A stretch of 64,000 nt of DNA from Microbacterium sp. BH-3-3-3 (GCF_007679045.1 NZ_VEFS01000001.1:1351536-1415535), one strand, 5' to 3'; positions 44,733-53,596 are shown, numbered from the stretch's first letter. Made by a program: numbers and translations. The notes: generated by a model from the letters alone, not told the origin.

Positions 44733-46160
44733 ATGCTGAACATGGTCGAGAGCCTCGCGCGCCTCGAGGAGCTCGCCGCCCACCCCGTGGTCGCGACGCT
44801 CGCTCGCGTGTTCGCCGACGCCGGGCGCGATCTGGCGATCGTGGGCGGTCCGGTGCGTGACGCGCTGCTGGGTCGTACGACGCACGATTTCGACTTCACC
44901 ACCGACGCGCGTCCCGACGAGATCCTCGCTCTGGTCAAGCCCGTGTCGAGCGTGCAGTGGGATGTGGGCCGCGCCTTCGGCACCATCGGCGCGAAGGTGA
45001 AGGGCGAGCAGGTCGAGATCACGACCTACCGCGCCGACAGCTACGACGGCGTCACCCGCAAGCCCACCGTGGAGTTCGGCGACACGCTCGAGGCCGACCT
45101 CAGCCGCCGCGACTTCACCGTCAACGCGATGGCGCTGCGCGTTCCCGCACGGACGCTGGTCGATCCCACCGGAGGCGTCGAAGATCTGCTGGCCGGTCGC
45201 CTGCGCACCCCGATCGACCCCGCCGTGAGCTTCGGCGACGACCCCCTCCGTATGCTCCGCGCGGCACGCTTCGCCTCGCAGCTCGATTTCGCGGTCGATC
45301 CGGACACTCTCGACGCCATCGCCGAGCTGCGCGGCTCGCTCGAGATCGTGAGCCCCGAACGCATCCAGGCCGAGCTCGTGCGACTTCTGCAGACGGATGA
45401 TCCCGTCCGCGGCATCCGGGTTCTCGTCGAGACCGGTCTGATCGAGGAGTTCCTGCCCGAGGTGCCCGCTCTGCGCCTCGAGGTCGACGAGCACCACCAC
45501 CACAAGGACGTCTACGAGCACTCGCTCACCGTGCTGCGCCAGGCGATCGCTCTGGAGAAGAAACGGCATCCGGATGCCGCTCCCGACGTGCCCCTGCGCC
45601 TGGCCGCCCTGCTGCACGACATCGGCAAGCCCGCGACCCGGCGCCTCGAGGCGGGTGGAGGGGTGACCTTCCACCACCATGACATCAAGGGTGCGCGTCT
45701 GGCGCGCAAGCGGCTGCAGGCTCTGCGGTTCGACGCGGCCACGACCACCGTCGTCACGCGACTGGTCGAGCTGCACCTGCGCTTCTTCGGCTACGCCGAG
45801 GGGGCATGGACGGATGCCGCGGTCAGACGATACGTGCGCGACGCCGGCGACGAGCTCGAGCGCCTGCACATCCTGACCCGGGCCGACGTGACCACGCGCA
45901 ACAAGCGCAAGGCCCAGCGCCTGGCATCCGCGTACGACGACATCGAAGCCCGCATCGCCGCGCTGCGCGAGCAGGAGGAGATCGACTCGATCCGCCCCGA
46001 GCTCGACGGCAACCGCATCCAGGAGGTCCTCGGGCTCACGCCCGGTCGCGAGGTCGGCGAGGCCTACCGCTTTTTGCTCGAGCTGCGTCTCGACGAGGGC
46101 GTGCTCGGTGAGGACGAGGCCGAGAAGCGCCTGCGCGAGTGGTGGGCGGCGCGGGGCTGA
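44733..46160 (+). CDS. pcnA: CCA tRNA nucleotidyltransferase
   Basis: A 475-residue enzyme that adds or repairs the CCA end of tRNAs, needed because tRNAs in this window do not encode CCA. The polymerase beta-like head has G-G-P-V-R-D, D-F-D-F-T-T-D and R-R-D-F-T-V-N-A; a C-terminal HD phosphohydrolase domain has H-D-I-G-K-P. This two-domain layout is standard in actinobacteria. Gene neighbours murJ and DUF6049 are also standard. Confidence 0.96.
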   Translation: MLNMVESLARLEELAAHPVVATLARVFADAGRDLAIVGGPVRDALLGRTTHDFDFTTDARPDEILALVKPVSSVQWDVGRAFGTIGAKVKGEQVEITTYRADSYDGVTRKPTVEFGDTLEADLSRRDFTVNAMALRVPARTLVDPTGGVEDLLAGRLRTPIDPAVSFGDDPLRMLRAARFASQLDFAVDPDTLDAIAELRGSLEIVSPERIQAELVRLLQTDDPVRGIRVLVETGLIEEFLPEVPALRLEVDEHHHHKDVYEHSLTVLRQAIALEKKRHPDAAPDVPLRLAALLHDIGKPATRRLEAGGGVTFHHHDIKGARLARKRLQALRFDAATTTVVTRLVELHLRFFGYAEGAWTDAAVRRYVRDAGDELERLHILTRADVTTRNKRKAQRLASAYDDIEARIAALREQEEIDSIRPELDGNRIQEVLGLTPGREVGEAYRFLLELRLDEGVLGEDEAEKRLREWWAARG

Positions 46161-46170
46161 GCCCGTTCCT

Positions 46171-46389
46171 TCACCGGTCGGTGGTCGTCGGCGCGACCGT
46201 CATGCGGATGTCGTGGGTGACACGCCGGCGGTGGACGACGGCTGACGGCGTGTCACCGGTCTGATCCGCACGACGGTACATGCCCGATCCGGCATAGGCC
46301 GCTGCAGCGGCGCCCGGGACGGCATTCGGGAGCCCCCACTCCCCCGAAGATCCGCCCCGGGCGCCCGTCTCAGTGAGGTCGATCGCCAT
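46171..46389 (-). CDS. Possible 72-residue hypothetical protein
   Basis: ATG 46389 opens a frame without known motifs, rich in Thr, Ala, Gly and Arg. It overlaps the 31-residue ORF upstream. The sequence might continue the operon of PadR and the HAAS protein, but codon evidence alone is not enough to be sure it is made. Confidence 0.35.
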   Translation of the reverse strand: MAIDLTETGARGGSSGEWGLPNAVPGAAAAAYAGSGMYRRADQTGDTPSAVVHRRRVTHDIRMTVAPTTTDR

Positions 46390-46465
46390 CGTCGTCGGCC
46401 TGGCCGAGGGCCTCGAGCACGAGGTGCGTCAGGTCGATGCTGATGATGCGCGGCTGATCGGTCAC
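46370..46465 (-). CDS. Possible 31-residue ORF after the HAAS gene
   Basis: GTG 46465 overlaps the stop of the HAAS gene (GTGA), the same coupling used between other genes here. The peptide begins M-T-D-Q-P-R-I-I-S-I-D-L-T-H-L-V-L-E-A-L and ends in an acidic stretch. No function is known. Confidence 0.4.
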   Translation of the reverse strand: MTDQPRIISIDLTHLVLEALGQADDDGDRPH

Positions 46466-47565
46466 GGGGTCACCGCCTGTGTGGGCTGCGCCGCGGGGGT
46501 CGCTTCTGTACTGGTCGTCGGCCCGGGGGTCGGGGCCGCGGATGCGGAGCGGTCGCCCTGCGGCAGAGGCTGCACGCGGTCGAACGGGAACGCGGGAAGC
46601 GTCGCGGTCGCCAGGTCGGTCATGGCGTCCCAGGCCCAGTCGTCGGCCGGGACCTCACGCAGCGGGTAGACGTTCCACAGCGGCGCGGCGCCCGGGTAGG
46701 AGTCGGCGACGGGAACGGGGCCGCCGCCCCCGGCGAAGTAGGCGTCGTAGGGCTCGGACGATCCCACGCCGCCGATCGTGCGCAGCGGGTTGCCGTCCTG
46801 GTCGAAGAGCTGCACTCCCGTGATGGGGTTGCCAGCGGTGTCGTACGCGTAGATGTTGCGGATCCGCTGACCGTCGACGGCCAGTCCGGGCGTCGCGTCC
46901 GCCGCCTGCGGAGCGTCCACCCAGCCGACGAAGAGTTGCGTGAGAGCCGTCGAGAACGAGCCCGCGAACATCGGCACCGCGATCACGGCGATGACGGTCA
47001 GCGTGGTGCGCACCACCCGCAGCCACGCGAATGGCGCCCAGCGACCCCTTCCCCACTGCACGCTGACGAGCAGGCAGGCCAGCAGGATCGCCCACGAGAC
47101 GGGGTTGTAGCTCAGCGTGAGGATCGCGTCCAGGATGCCGCCCGTGCCGGGCCGCGGCATGAAGGCGAGGAAGAACCAGAGGTAGAACACGACGCCGCGC
47201 AGCACCCACCACGCGGGCCGGAGCGAAACGAGCAGGTCGAGCAGCCAGGCGCCGACCGCGGTGGCGCGGACCCGGTCGTGCAGCTCCGTCCAGCCGCGGC
47301 GCACGTCGGCGACGAGGGCGAATCGCTTCTTCGGGGTGGCCGCGGATCCGCGTTCCGGAAGCCCCGCGGCCGCGCGTAGTTCGGCGGCGTAGGTCGCGGC
47401 ATCCGGAAGCGTGAACTCCTCTCCGGCCTCACTCGCCTGGTCGGCGAGGTCGGCTTCGAGACCGTCGAGCAGGTCGTCGACCTCGTCGAGAGGAAGGTCG
47501 TCGAGATGCGAGCGGACGGCCGCGGCGAAGGCGCGGATGTCGTCGTGGACGGTCGTGGTGATCAT
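46462..47565 (-). CDS. HAAS-domain membrane protein
   Basis: A 367-residue protein. The first 70 residues form a helical HAAS/DUF1700-like domain (D-D-I-R-A-F-A-A-A-V-R-S-H-L-D-D-L-P), followed by a linker and about four to five membrane helices (about 115-250) and a Pro/Thr/Gly-rich C-terminal part that is probably extracellular and ends in a low-complexity tail. Such proteins are almost always encoded with PadR regulators and sense envelope or membrane conditions. The ATG overlaps the PadR stop by four bases. Confidence 0.8.
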   Translation of the reverse strand: MITTTVHDDIRAFAAAVRSHLDDLPLDEVDDLLDGLEADLADQASEAGEEFTLPDAATYAAELRAAAGLPERGSAATPKKRFALVADVRRGWTELHDRVRATAVGAWLLDLLVSLRPAWWVLRGVVFYLWFFLAFMPRPGTGGILDAILTLSYNPVSWAILLACLLVSVQWGRGRWAPFAWLRVVRTTLTVIAVIAVPMFAGSFSTALTQLFVGWVDAPQAADATPGLAVDGQRIRNIYAYDTAGNPITGVQLFDQDGNPLRTIGGVGSSEPYDAYFAGGGGPVPVADSYPGAAPLWNVYPLREVPADDWAWDAMTDLATATLPAFPFDRVQPLPQGDRSASAAPTPGPTTSTEATPAAQPTQAVTP

Positions 47566-47921
47566 CGTGCGTCTCCGATCGTGCGCAGCTTCGGGGCGGG
47601 AGTGGTGTCGTCGAGCAGGCTCGTCATGGCCGATGCGAAGTGCGTCCAGCTGGTGCGCTGCGCATCGAGCAGCTCACGGCCCTGCGGATTGATCGCGTAG
47701 TACTTGCGGTGCGGCCCGCCCTCCGACGGCACGACGTAGCTCGACAGTGCGCCCGCGGAGTACAGGCGGCGGAGCGTGCCGTACACCGATGCGTCGCCGA
47801 CCTCACCGAGCCCCGCCTCGCGTAGGCGCCGCACGATGTCGTACCCGTACCCGTCGTCGTGCTGCACGACGGCGAGCACCGCGGCGTCCAGCACCCCCTT
47901 CAACAGCTGCGTCGTATCCAC
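47562..47921 (-). CDS. PadR-family transcriptional regulator
   Basis: A 119-residue winged-helix repressor. PadR pattern: L-L-K-G-V-L-D-A-A-V-L-A-V-V, G-Y-G-Y-D-I-V-R-R-L, V-G-D-A-S-V-Y-G-T-L-R-R-L and the wing R-K-Y-Y-A-I-N-P. Start GTG 47921. It is the first gene of a PadR-HAAS operon. A 10-base direct repeat 40-60 bases upstream (47961-47983) may be its operator. Confidence 0.9.
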   Translation of the reverse strand: MDTTQLLKGVLDAAVLAVVQHDDGYGYDIVRRLREAGLGEVGDASVYGTLRRLYSAGALSSYVVPSEGGPHRKYYAINPQGRELLDAQRTSWTHFASAMTSLLDDTTPAPKLRTIGDAR

Positions 47922-47960
47922 GCGGCCCCCTTCGCTTGTCTGCCACGGACAGTACCACGC

Positions 47961-47983
47961 AGTGCGCAGTAGTGCGTAGTGCG
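47961..47983. repeat. Direct repeat upstream of PadR gene
   Basis: AGTGCGCAGT followed at once by AGTGCGTAGT and then GCG: two tandem 10-base repeats differing at one position, 40 bases before the PadR start. One-turn spacing suits a regulator site. Confidence 0.45.
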
Positions 47984-48023
47984 AAACCGCTACTTCTCGC
48001 CCCGCTCGCCCGGCGGACACACC

Positions 48024-48060
48024 GAGGGGGTGGCATCCATGATCCGGATGCCACCCCCTC
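48024..48060. terminator. Strong terminator between PadR and alcohol dehydrogenase genes
   Basis: Perfect 15-bp stem (48024-48038 / 48046-48060) with a 7-base loop, directly after the dehydrogenase stop on the minus strand. Confidence 0.75.
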
Positions 48061-48070
48061 GAGGTTCGCG

Positions 48071-49105
48071 TCAGGGCACGACGACGGCGCGGCCGCGCAC
48101 CTGCCCCTTGTGCAGCTTCGCGTACGCCTCGACGGCACCGTCGAAGCCGTAGCGCTCGACGTGGACGCCGACCGCGCCGCTCCGGGCGAGATCGAGCACC
48201 TCGATGAGCTCGCTGCGCGTGCCCCAGTACGGAGCGCGGACCGCCGCGCCCATCGGCGTGGAGAAGAAGCCGGCAGGCATGATGCCACCGCCGATTCCGA
48301 CGATGTGGATGAAGCTGTCGATTCCGGCAACCGCGCGCGCAAGGTCGATCGTGGGCTGCACGCCGACGAAGTCGAACACCGCCGTGGCGCCGAGTCCGTC
48401 CGTGAGCTCGCGGATGCGCTCCGCCGCATGCTCGTCGGAGTTCACCGTGTGGTGCGCGCCGACTTCGCGGGCGAGGGCCAGCTTGTCCTCGCCGAGGTCG
48501 ACGGCGATGACGGTGGCCTGGGTGATCGCGCGGAGGATCTGCACGCCGACGTGCCCGAGCCCGCCGACGCCGATGACCACGGCCGTCGCACCGGGGTACA
48601 GCTTCTCTTTCGCGGAAACGATCGCGTGGTACGGCGTGAGTCCGGCATCGGTCAGCGACACCGTCTCGACCGGATCGAGGGCGCCGAGCGGGGCGAGGTG
48701 CCGCGGGTCGTCGACGATGACGTACTCGGCCATGGCGCCCGGGCTGCCCAGACCCGGAGGGGTGATGCCCATCTCGGCCGCGTAGGGGCAGTAGTTTTCG
48801 GGGCCCTGCGCGCACGCGTGGCAGCGACCGCAGCCCCACGGGCCGTAGATCGCGTAGGCCGCGCCGATCTTCACGCCCTCGACGCCCTCGCCGAGTTCGT
48901 CGACGATGCCCGCGCCCTCGTGGCCGAGCGTGAGCGGCAGGCCGTAGGTGTACTGGTCTTCGGGGAGGTCCATCACGAACCAGTCGGAGTGGCAGAGACC
49001 CGCCGCGGTCACCTTCAGACGCACCTGGCCCGGGCCCGCATGGGGCTCCTCGATCTCGACGACCTCGGGTCCCTTGCCGATCTCGCGGTACTGCACAGCC
49101 TTCAT
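48071..49105 (-). CDS. Zinc-dependent alcohol dehydrogenase
   Basis: A 344-residue medium-chain dehydrogenase. Catalytic zinc ligands are in G-L-C-H-S-D and G-H-E-G-A-G; structural zinc has C-G-R-C-x-x-C-x-x-x-x-x-x-x-C; the NAD site is I-G-V-G-G-L-G-H-V. It probably interconverts an alcohol and aldehyde with NAD. The neighbouring acetaldehyde dehydrogenase would oxidise the product further. ATG 49105; longer frame rejected. It diverges from the GAF regulator. Confidence 0.93.
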   Translation of the reverse strand: MKAVQYREIGKGPEVVEIEEPHAGPGQVRLKVTAAGLCHSDWFVMDLPEDQYTYGLPLTLGHEGAGIVDELGEGVEGVKIGAAYAIYGPWGCGRCHACAQGPENYCPYAAEMGITPPGLGSPGAMAEYVIVDDPRHLAPLGALDPVETVSLTDAGLTPYHAIVSAKEKLYPGATAVVIGVGGLGHVGVQILRAITQATVIAVDLGEDKLALAREVGAHHTVNSDEHAAERIRELTDGLGATAVFDFVGVQPTIDLARAVAGIDSFIHIVGIGGGIMPAGFFSTPMGAAVRAPYWGTRSELIEVLDLARSGAVGVHVERYGFDGAVEAYAKLHKGQVRGRAVVVP

Positions 49106-49268
49106 GGCGTTCCTTTCTGTCGGTCCTTCCACCGTGCTCTTCTCGCCCACTGGCGGCAACCGGGGTTGACGGCGTTTCCGCGGGAGCACCCCGGCGAGGC
49201 TGACCCTCCCGCCCGCGTGCCACCCGACCTACACTGGACCCACCTCCGTCACCGCCGATGGGAGTCGT

Positions 49269-50555
49269 GTGTCCTCTCCATGGTCGCGACCGGCCGTTTC
49301 CCCCGAGACCTCGGGATTGCTCATCGCGCGCGCTCACGAAGAACTCATCGCCGGCAACGAGGACCGCCGGCTGAACGACGTCCGCCCCCTCGTGCAGGAG
49401 TCGTGGCGGCGCTCACTCGCCTCGCTCGTCGGTCCCGAGGGACTGCCCCCGCTCGATCTGACGACCGACGAGCTCGAGGCGTACCGGCAGGGCCATCCGC
49501 TGGCCGGGGTGATGGACATGATCCGCTCGCTGCTGCTGCCCGGCACGGCCGAGGAATCCGGCGTGGTCGTCGCGGTCGGAGACGCCGCCGGACGCCTGCT
49601 GTGGGTCGAGGGCGACCGGCACATCCGCGCGCTGACGGGCGACATGGGCTTCGTCGCCGGAGCCAACTGGTCGGAAGACGCCGTCGGCACCTCGGCCCCC
49701 GGAACAGCCCTGACCCTCGATCGCTCGGTGCAGATCCGCGGCGCGGAGCACTTCAACCGCCTCGTGCAGCCGTGGTCGTGCACCGCCGCGCCCGTGCACG
49801 ATCCCGAGACCCGGCGACTGCTCGGCGTGATCGACGTCACGGGCGGAGTCGAGGCCGTGACCCCTCAAGCGCAATTGCTGGTGGATGCCACGGCCCGGGC
49901 GATCGAGAGCGAGATCCTCGTCGCACGACTGCGTGCGCAGCAGGCTCCTCCCCCGCGCCGGTCGGCGCCCGCGCGGGCCCTCCTGCGCATCCTCGGACGG
50001 GATCGCGCGCTGCTGGAGGCCGGAGGGTCGACCCTCGAACTGAGCGCGCGGCACGCCGAGATCCTGCTGCTGCTGGCGATGCACCGCGAGGGACTCTCGG
50101 CCGAGGCGCTCAGCGAAGCCGTGTACGGGCACCCGGCCGTCGAGACGCTGCGGCCCGAGATGGTGCGTCTGCGCCGCGCGCTGGTGCCGACGGCTCCGCA
50201 GCTGGTGCCGCAATCGCGGCCGTACCGCTTGGTTGATGGCCTCGAGACCGACGCGCAGCACGTGCTGTCACTGCTGGACCGCGGGGCGCACAGGGTCGCA
50301 CTGGCTGCATATCCGGGCCCGGTGCTGCCCGAGTCCGACGCGCCCGGGGTGGTCGAGGTGCGCGAATCGGTGCGCTCGGCGTTGCGCGAGGCCCTCATCG
50401 CCGAGGCGGGGGTCGATGTGCTGCTCGCCTACGCCGACACCCTCGACGGGCGGGACGACGGCGAGGTGCTGCGGCTGTGCCTGTCGATGCTCCCGGCTCG
50501 ATCTCCCAAGCGCGCGGGACTCGTCGCCCGCATCGAGAGGCTCGATCGCGACTGA
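49269..50555 (+). CDS. GAF-domain transcriptional regulator (AcoR-like, without AAA domain)
   Basis: A 428-residue protein. The N-terminal third (about 85-210) is a GAF-like sensor, with V-G-D-A-A-G-R-L-L-W and N-W-S-E-D-A-V-G-T-S; L-V-Q-E-S-W-R-R-S near residue 40 is seen in AcoR-type regulators. There is no sigma-54 AAA domain; the C-terminal half has an E-L-S-A-R-H-A-E-I-L-L-L-L winged-helix-like stretch. In actinobacteria this type controls adjacent aldehyde dehydrogenase genes. GTG 49269. It lies between the alcohol and aldehyde dehydrogenases, which are its likely targets. Confidence 0.85.
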   Translation: MSSPWSRPAVSPETSGLLIARAHEELIAGNEDRRLNDVRPLVQESWRRSLASLVGPEGLPPLDLTTDELEAYRQGHPLAGVMDMIRSLLLPGTAEESGVVVAVGDAAGRLLWVEGDRHIRALTGDMGFVAGANWSEDAVGTSAPGTALTLDRSVQIRGAEHFNRLVQPWSCTAAPVHDPETRRLLGVIDVTGGVEAVTPQAQLLVDATARAIESEILVARLRAQQAPPPRRSAPARALLRILGRDRALLEAGGSTLELSARHAEILLLLAMHREGLSAEALSEAVYGHPAVETLRPEMVRLRRALVPTAPQLVPQSRPYRLVDGLETDAQHVLSLLDRGAHRVALAAYPGPVLPESDAPGVVEVRESVRSALREALIAEAGVDVLLAYADTLDGRDDGEVLRLCLSMLPARSPKRAGLVARIERLDRD

Positions 50556-50605
50556 GGCCCGCACCCGACCCCGCGGGTTCGGAGCCCGATGTCGGAGGCC
50601 CTCGT

Positions 50606-50611
50606 TACTCT
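50606..50611 (+). promoter_or_regulatory. -10 box, probably leaderless
   Basis: TACTCT ends six bases before the ATG at 50618. Confidence 0.45.
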
Positions 50612-50617
50612 GAACAT

Positions 50618-51142
50618 ATGGACGAAAAAGCGCTCGACATCTTCTCGGCAGCCCGCGCCCGTCGCGACGTGGGGCGCATCCGCGAGGCACTGGCCGAGGT
50701 CAAGGCGGGCGATGTCGCCCGCGTCATCGTCCGTTCACCGCGCTACGGCCTGTACGCGCTCGAGGGCACCGTGCGCATCGGCGTGGGCGGGCAGCCGCTC
50801 GTCGGCGACGTCATCCTCGCGACGAGCTCCGAGATCCAGCGCATCGACCTGGGCATCGAGGCGCCTCAGCCCGCGCTCGAGGCCGACGTCGTCGATCCTT
50901 CGACCCTCCCCCACGGCACGCCCGTGCGCGTGACCTTCCTCACGCCCACGCACCAGACGTTTGCCCTCACGGGGCCGATCACCGCGGGCAACGACCGCTT
51001 CCTGCTCGTCGGCAGCTGGATCGTCGCCGACGACCGCGCGATCGCGCCGCGCGTGCAGAGCATCGAGCGCCTCGACGACGTCGACCTGCACGAGGTCAAC
51101 GTGCCCCCGCTGCGCTCGGTGCTCGCCGACGCCGACGCCTAG
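50618..51142 (+). CDS. Conserved hypothetical protein
   Basis: A 174-residue soluble protein, acidic, with a helical start (D-I-F-S-A-A-R-A-R-R-D-V-G-R-I) and then beta-rich segments (V-I-V-R-S-P-R-Y-G-L-Y-A-L-E-G-T-V-R-I). No cofactor motif is recognised. Codon use matches the region. It separates the GAF regulator from the aldehyde dehydrogenase. Confidence 0.75.
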   Translation: MDEKALDIFSAARARRDVGRIREALAEVKAGDVARVIVRSPRYGLYALEGTVRIGVGGQPLVGDVILATSSEIQRIDLGIEAPQPALEADVVDPSTLPHGTPVRVTFLTPTHQTFALTGPITAGNDRFLLVGSWIVADDRAIAPRVQSIERLDDVDLHEVNVPPLRSVLADADA

Positions 51143-51504
51143 ACCGCGTTCACTCGAACGGATGCCGTGGCCCGAGGGTCGCGGCATCCGTCGTTCCGTC
51201 CGGCCGTCCCGCCCGCGTCGGCGTCGGGCTTCTGGCGCGGTCCCCCCGCGTGCGCTGCATTCCAGGCACGGTCCTTGCGTGTGCGTCGGGTTCCAGGCGC
51301 GGGCCTCGCGTATGCGTCAAAGCCGCATTCATTTGTCAATGACGCATCCGTTTCGCGTCGATCTCGTGCGGTCTCGTCGAACGAATGCGTCCTGAGCGCA
51401 CGCACGCTCGCCCGCGCAACCCGATGCAACCTCCTGCGGCGTACCGTCGGCGCATCGCCGCCCGAAGCCGACGCGGCGACTCATGACCGTCGAAGGAGAC
51501 ACGC
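51143..51504 (+). promoter_or_regulatory. Upstream region of the aldehyde dehydrogenase operon
   Basis: A 362-base gap without a gene. It contains three imperfect tandem repeats (51230-51321), then an AT-richer stretch with attcatttgtcaatgacgc at about 51327-51345 that may hold the promoter, and a GAAGGAG ribosome site before the ATG at 51505. Confidence 0.5.
51230..51321 (+). repeat. Three imperfect 31-base direct repeats
   Basis: Units 51230-51259, 51260-51290 and 51291-51321. Units 2 and 3 both start TTCCAGGC and share G-C-G-T-x-T-G-C-G-T-C near their ends; unit 1 starts TTCTGGCGCGG. Period of about three helical turns makes them candidate binding sites for the nearby GAF regulator. Confidence 0.65.
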
Positions 51505-53055
51505 ATGACCATCGTCGAAGAAGGCGTCTCGAGCGTCTACGCCGCTCCCGGAACCCGCGGGGCCGTCGCCGAGTATCGCTCGCGGTACGGGCACTACATC
51601 GGCGGCGAATGGGTCGAACCCCACTCTGGTGAGTACTTCGAGAACATCACCCCCGTCACCGGCAAGCCGTTCTGCGAGGTCGCCCGCGGCGACGCGCACG
51701 ACATCGACCGCGCGGTCGAGGCCGGGTGGAAGGCGTTCGCGTCGTGGAAGAAGACCACTCCCGCTGAGCGCAGCGTCATCCTGAACAAGATCGCCGACCG
51801 CATCGAAGTGAACCTGGAGAAGATCGCCGTCGCCGAGACGTGGGAGAACGGCAAGCCGGTGCGCGAGACGCTCGCCGCCGACATTCCGCTCACGGTCGAC
51901 CACTTCCGCTACTTCGCGGGCGTGCTGCGGGCGCAGGAGGGCTCGCTCAGCCAGCTCGACGAGAACACGGTGGCGTACCACTTCAACGAGCCGCTCGGTG
52001 TGGTGGGTCAGATCATCCCGTGGAACTTCCCGATCCTCATGGCCGCGTGGAAGCTGGCGCCGGCGCTCGCCGCGGGCAACTGCGTCGTGATCAAGCCGGC
52101 CGAGCAGACGCCGGCATCGCTGCTCTTCCTGTTCGACATCATCGGCGACCTGCTCCCCGCGGGCGTGGTGAACATCGTCAACGGCTTCGGCATCGAGGCG
52201 GGTGCGCCGCTCGCGCAGCACAAGCGGATCCGCAAGATCGCCTTCACGGGCGAGACCACGACCGGCCGCCTGATCATGCAGTACGCCTCGCAGAACCTCA
52301 TCCCCGTGACGCTCGAGCTCGGTGGCAAGAGCCCCAACGTCTTCTTCGAAGACGTCGCTCTGCACACCGACGACGCCTACTACGACAAGACGCTCGAGGG
52401 CTTCACGATGTTCGCGCTGAACCAGGGCGAGGTCTGCACGTGCCCCTCGCGCTCGCTGATCCAGCGCTCGATCTACGACCAGTTCCTCGGCGATGGCCTC
52501 GAGCGCGTGAAGAAGGTGCGCCAGGGCAATCCGCTCGACCCCGAGACGATGATCGGCGCGCAGGCCTCGAACGACCAGCTCGAGAAGATCCTGTCGTACA
52601 TCGACATCGGCAAGCAGGGTGGGGCGAAGCTGCTCACGGGCGGTGAGCGCGTCGACCTCGGCGGCGACCTCTCGGGCGGCTACTACGTCGCCCCGACAGT
52701 GTTCGAGGGCACGAACGACATGCGCATCTTCCAGGAGGAGATCTTCGGGCCCGTGCTGTCGGTCACGTCGTTCGACGACTTCGACGATGCCATCTCGATC
52801 GCGAACGACACGCTCTACGGGCTGGGCGCGGGCGTCTGGGCACGCAGCGGCGACACCGCTTACCGCGCCGGACGCGCGATCGAGGCGGGCCGCGTCTGGA
52901 CGAACACGTACCACCAGTACCCCGCGCACGCGGCGTTCGGTGGATACAAGCAGTCGGGCATCGGTCGCGAGAACCACCTCAAGATGCTCGACCACTACCA
53001 GCAGACGAAGAACCTGCTCGTGTCGTACGCCGACGGGGCGATGGGCTTCTTCTGA
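51505..53055 (+). CDS. NAD-dependent acetaldehyde dehydrogenase (ExaC-type)
   Basis: A 516-residue aldehyde dehydrogenase. Conserved residues: I-P-W-N-F-P (173-ish), K197 in V-I-K-P-A-E, general base E271 in L-E-L-G-G-K-S, catalytic C311 in N-Q-G-E-V-C. It oxidises acetaldehyde and similar aldehydes to acids. ATG 51505 has AAGGAG. The DUF779 gene 111 bases downstream is a conserved companion. Together with the zinc alcohol dehydrogenase it forms an alcohol-oxidation module. Confidence 0.95.
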   Translation: MTIVEEGVSSVYAAPGTRGAVAEYRSRYGHYIGGEWVEPHSGEYFENITPVTGKPFCEVARGDAHDIDRAVEAGWKAFASWKKTTPAERSVILNKIADRIEVNLEKIAVAETWENGKPVRETLAADIPLTVDHFRYFAGVLRAQEGSLSQLDENTVAYHFNEPLGVVGQIIPWNFPILMAAWKLAPALAAGNCVVIKPAEQTPASLLFLFDIIGDLLPAGVVNIVNGFGIEAGAPLAQHKRIRKIAFTGETTTGRLIMQYASQNLIPVTLELGGKSPNVFFEDVALHTDDAYYDKTLEGFTMFALNQGEVCTCPSRSLIQRSIYDQFLGDGLERVKKVRQGNPLDPETMIGAQASNDQLEKILSYIDIGKQGGAKLLTGGERVDLGGDLSGGYYVAPTVFEGTNDMRIFQEEIFGPVLSVTSFDDFDDAISIANDTLYGLGAGVWARSGDTAYRAGRAIEAGRVWTNTYHQYPAHAAFGGYKQSGIGRENHLKMLDHYQQTKNLLVSYADGAMGFF

Positions 53056-53061
53056 GTCGCA

Positions 53062-53088
53062 GCGGCGCCGGGGCTTTCCCGGCGCCGC
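53062..53088. terminator. Hairpin after aldehyde dehydrogenase
   Basis: Perfect 11-bp stem (gcggcgccggg / cccggcgccgc) with loop gcttt, seven bases after the stop. Confidence 0.6.
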
Positions 53089-53096
53089 GTCGCCAT

Positions 53097-53145
53097 GTCC
53101 CACTTTTGGTCGCCTGAGCACCCCTCAGACGACCGAAGGTGGGAC
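53097..53145. promoter_or_regulatory. Long hairpin upstream of the DUF779 gene
   Basis: A 16-bp arm (53097-53112 / 53130-53145) with two G-U type mismatches and an inner ctgag/ctcag stem forms one 49-base hairpin 21 bases before the DUF779 start. It stands where an attenuator or mRNA-stabilising element would be. Confidence 0.5.
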
Positions 53146-53166
53146 ATCGTTCGAAAGGAACGGGAC

Positions 53167-53559
53167 ATGGCCGAGTTCTCTCGCGTCGATGTGACGGATG
53201 CCGCCGCCGCGCTGCTGCGCGAGCTGACGGTCAAGCACGGGCCGCTGATGTTCCACCAGTCCGGCGGCTGCTGCGATGGCAGCTCCCCCATGTGTTACCC
53301 CGTGGGCATGTTCATCACCGGGCCCAGCGACGTGCACCTGGGTGACATCGATGCCGGACTGGATGACCCCATTCAGGTCTACATGTCGGAGTCGCAGTTC
53401 GAGTACTGGAAGTTCACGCACCTGACGATCGACGTCGTCCCGGGCCGCGGCGCGGGTTTCTCGGTCGAGGGGCCGACGGGCATGCGCTTCCTCATCCGTT
53501 CCCGGATGCTGACGGAGGCGGAGGCGGAGGCGTTCGGGGTGGGTGCTGCGTCTGCGTGA
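53167..53559 (+). CDS. DUF779 protein, aldehyde dehydrogenase partner
   Basis: A 130-residue small protein with a Cys-rich motif G-G-C-C-D-G-S-S-P-M-C that probably binds a metal. DUF779 genes regularly accompany acetaldehyde dehydrogenases, so a helper role is inferred; its activity is unknown. ATG 53167 follows GAAAGGAAC. Lower-GC DNA with the SIR2 gene begins right after it. Confidence 0.88.
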   Translation: MAEFSRVDVTDAAAALLRELTVKHGPLMFHQSGGCCDGSSPMCYPVGMFITGPSDVHLGDIDAGLDDPIQVYMSESQFEYWKFTHLTIDVVPGRGAGFSVEGPTGMRFLIRSRMLTEAEAEAFGVGAASA

Positions 53560-53596
53560 GCGACGCGCGCTACTGACGGAGGGGGAGGCGGTGGCC
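53508..53596 (+). repeat. Imperfect 25-base duplication at the end of DUF779
   Basis: 53508-53532 and 53572-53596 match at about 22 of 25 positions (both contain tgacggagg and ggaggcgg). One copy is in the gene end, the other just outside, at the border with the foreign-looking SIR2 gene. Confidence 0.5.

Noticed and set aside
47922..49337. Upstream extension of the PadR frame
   Set aside because: It runs across the alcohol dehydrogenase gene in another frame; PadR begins at GTG 47921.
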